A stretch of 64,000 bases of DNA from Methylobacterium sp. AMS5 (GTDB taxonomy: Bacteria > Pseudomonadota > Alphaproteobacteria > Rhizobiales > Beijerinckiaceae), in contig NZ_CP006992.1 in the NCBI RefSeq assembly GCF_001542815.1, forward strand, positions 62,001 through 126,000, written 5' to 3'. A program made the translations under genes and the position numbers. The notes beneath the pieces are model-generated. The model saw only the letters and a program-made list of their open reading frames with translations. It was not told where the DNA came from and ran no database searches. This document shows positions 63,201-64,000 of this stretch, piece by piece (position 1 is the stretch's first letter; each line of letters starts with the position of its first letter).

Positions 63201-64000
63201 GCCGCCGCGATGGGCGGCCTTGGCGCGGTAGAGCGCCTGGTCTGCGCGCGAGAACAGGCGGTCGGCGTCGAGTCCGTCGTCCGGCGCGCGGGCGATCCCG
63301 ATGCTGAGGCCGATGCTCGCCGGATAGCCGTCGAGATCGACCGGCGCCGCGATCGCCGCCAGCAGGCACACGGCCAGCGCGACCGATTCCGCGACGTTGC
63401 CCTGCCCGGTCTGGATGATGACGAACTCGTCGCCTCCCAGGCGCGCCACCAGATCCTCGGCGCGCAGGACCCCCTTCAGCCGCTGCGCGACCGCGCACAG
63501 CAGGCTGTCGCCGGCCTGATGCCCCAGGGTATCGTTGACCGGCTTGAACCGATCCAGATCGAGGCAGAACAGCGCGAAGCCGTCGCCGCCCCGCTGTGTC
63601 CGCGCGATCGCACACGCAAGCTGCTCGCGGAAGTGGAGCCGGTTCGGCAGGCCCGTGAGCGGATCCTGACGCGCCATATGGGCCATCTGCCGCTCGGCTT
63701 CCTTGCGCAGGGCGATGTCGCGGATGACGGCGACGTAGCCGTCCGGCGCCCCCAGCGCCGGGTCGTAGGTCCGGTTGAACGAGACCTCGACCCAGACCCA
63801 CGAGCCGTCCTTGCGGCGGTACCGCTGCTGGCTGACCGCCTGTTCGATCTGTCCGCACCCCACCTGATGGAGCAGGTGCGCGAAGGCTGCGGCGTCGTGC
63901 GGATGGACGAAGTCGATCGGCTTCGTGCCGAGGAGTTCCTCCGGCTCGAAGCCGAGCAGTCGCTTCGCCGCCGGCGATACGTAGCGGCGCCTGCCGTCGC
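60219..64000 (-). CDS. Multi-PAS GGDEF/GGDEF/EAL cyclic-di-GMP signalling protein (5' end outside window)
   Basis: The frame is open to the window edge; an internal Met at 63863 would split a PAS domain (upstream residues RRYVSPAAKRLLGFEPEELL belong to it), so the true start lies beyond. Order from N to C: PAS (to about 63700); GGDEF-1 (about 63660-63270) with intact RLGGDEFVII; four PAS domains (about 63090-61620; e.g. CVTLVDPGGHLLFMSAGNRT, YRVRHGQDRYRWVLGRTVPL); GGDEF-2 (about 61610-61150) with a changed motif RLTGDEFALI; and EAL (about 61080-60330). The EAL catalytic set is intact: GFEALARW, VAVNFASAEF, VEITETVF, ALDDFGTGFGS, IKVDRSF and TAEGVET. It should hydrolyse c-di-GMP and possibly also make it through GGDEF-1. 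No membrane segment is visible. Confidence 0.9.
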   Translation of the reverse strand, partial: DGRRRYVSPAAKRLLGFEPEELLGTKPIDFVHPHDAAAFAHLLHQVGCGQIEQAVSQQRYRRKDGSWVWVEVSFNRTYDPALGAPDGYVAVIRDIALRKEAERQMAHMARQDPLTGLPNRLHFREQLACAIARTQRGGDGFALFCLDLDRFKPVNDTLGHQAGDSLLCAVAQRLKGVLRAEDLVARLGGDEFVIIQTGQGNVAESVALAVCLLAAIAAPVDLDGYPASIGLSIGIARAPDDGLDADRLFSRADQALYRAKAAHRGGYHLYGSEAAGPASADQGQALGPTTDRARPARSGPGLLGALFSGLLASSTDCVTLVDPGGHLLFMSAGNRTVMEIADIEPLLGRSWLDFWHGADREAARNALATVRAGDGASFRGFCPTPSGQPKWWAVNLSPLPGDRSGPARILAVSRDITAQVALEADLQTTARRYQALIEATGAMVWRADAAGGLVEISGWAAYTGQDPDASLGLGWLEAVHPDDQEAVTATWHATRATAQAGMATYRVRHGQDRYRWVLGRTVPLKDEAGQVREWVGTITDIHERHEAAETIRVQEERYRLAVRATQDGIWDWDVASDDVSWIKSTGEVLTYTDDASKPSRSRWGARIHPEDRARVLTGFAAAVEGTDDRWQAAYRYRGDDGVYTEVIDQAFVVRDAGGRPIRMVGAVRDMTEQRQALSALRASEERLRLALRAGRMVAWEHNLTTGRSTRSENAPQILGLPAPWQSEFLDLVHPDDRAPMADFIRSGEARAEHEFRYVSPAGRLQWLCSSVERVDADRIVGITFDVTERKLAQEKLWRTANLDALTGLPNRQLFRGRIEAAFSEAERDGTCVSLLLIDLDRLRALNDTLGHDVGDAVICAVADRLRDGLRPCDTLARLTGDEFALILVEPLLLSHAVQHAETLIERLRQPLRIRDHTLTCQASVGVAAYPDHHADWRELLKDADLALTQAKLRGRDRVVAFSPSMRVDALRRLRIAAEVRAALAAGQIVPYYQPKVCITTGRIVGFEALARWRHPERGLLTPGYFGSAFEDPELSTAIGDTILETAAADMRSWNEQDLPFGRVAVNFASAEFRKPDLAGLILDILNRFGIPAPQFEVEITETVFLGHGAETLPATLARLHERGISIALDDFGTGFGSLTHLKQFPVNHIKVDRSFVRDLDQDADSAAIVAAVIGLGRNLGMTVTAEGVETVGQAQHLAAMGCDYAQGYLYAEPMAGARVPWLLNTWQPDAFVGEHLSARSAQGLGHSAEINFLVCSRDC

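Overview
This window is GC-rich chromosome of an alphaproteobacterium. Gene content and codon style suggest Methylobacteriaceae (Methylobacterium/Methylorubrum), but this is inferred from protein families and no 16S or other marker gene is present. Several short AT-rich islands (about 1,580-2,270, 24,840-24,960, 25,540-25,720, 40,840-40,985 and 44,280-44,545) stand out against the GC-rich background, and three of them lie beside mobile elements.

Layout: (A) 1-4,712 is the end of an amidohydrolase gene with an intact IS630-type element inserted exactly in its stop codon, then a foreign AT-rich gene, a broken IS66, a broken ISL3 element and a kefB-like 3' remnant. (B) 4,932-11,661 is ordinary chromosome: ccdA, a 3-methyladenine glycosylase, a chemotaxis receptor, an ABC-F ATPase and a YjbR-type protein. 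(C) 11,879-23,480 is a glycan or glycoside cluster with eight glycosyltransferase-like genes, a fused sucrose-phosphate synthase/phosphatase and a methyltransferase. (D) 23,573-25,816 is a collapsed heme-uptake locus and a long gene-poor gap. (E) 25,817-37,153 carries an HD-GYP response regulator, a uvrA2-like pseudogene, a GlxA-type regulator divergent from a dehydrogenase, a molybdenum hydroxylase pair (IorA/IorB-like) with an SLAC1 transporter, and serA followed by a D-2-hydroxyglutarate dehydrogenase-type gene. (F) 37,216-40,576 has modE and modA still intact among a DUF2325 remnant, a moeA with its middle deleted and a frameshifted alcohol dehydrogenase. (G) 40,577-46,269 is a mobile-element graveyard: recombinase fragment, P4-type integrase cut by an IS3 relic, IS5 fragment and an intact IS630 with an A7 slippery run. 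(H) 46,270-57,688 is a compact stress block: nemA, a baeRF protein, SRPBCC, DUF1931, trxC, HdeD, Hsp20, TMEM175, groESL and a PRC-barrel protein. (I) 57,690-60,218 is an IS5-family element and gene scraps. (J) 60,219-64,000 is a very large PAS/GGDEF/EAL protein running off the right edge.

Two systems deserve attention. In block H a 14-bp dyad, CTGAY-N4-RTCAG, occurs six times (five exact, one with a changed last base), always 72-135 bp upstream of a start codon of nemA, baeRF, SRPBCC, DUF1931, hsp20 and the PRC-barrel gene. It looks like the operator of a CRP/FNR-like regulon. In block C sucrose synthesis is embedded among glycosyltransferases and a methyltransferase with no recognisable flippase, polymerase or exporter, which suggests a soluble, possibly methylated sucrose-based glycoside.

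A third pattern is decay. At least four elements (uvrA2-like, moeA, ISL3 transposase, IS3 OrfB) keep both ends but have lost their middles, which points either to deletion-prone repair or to assembly errors.
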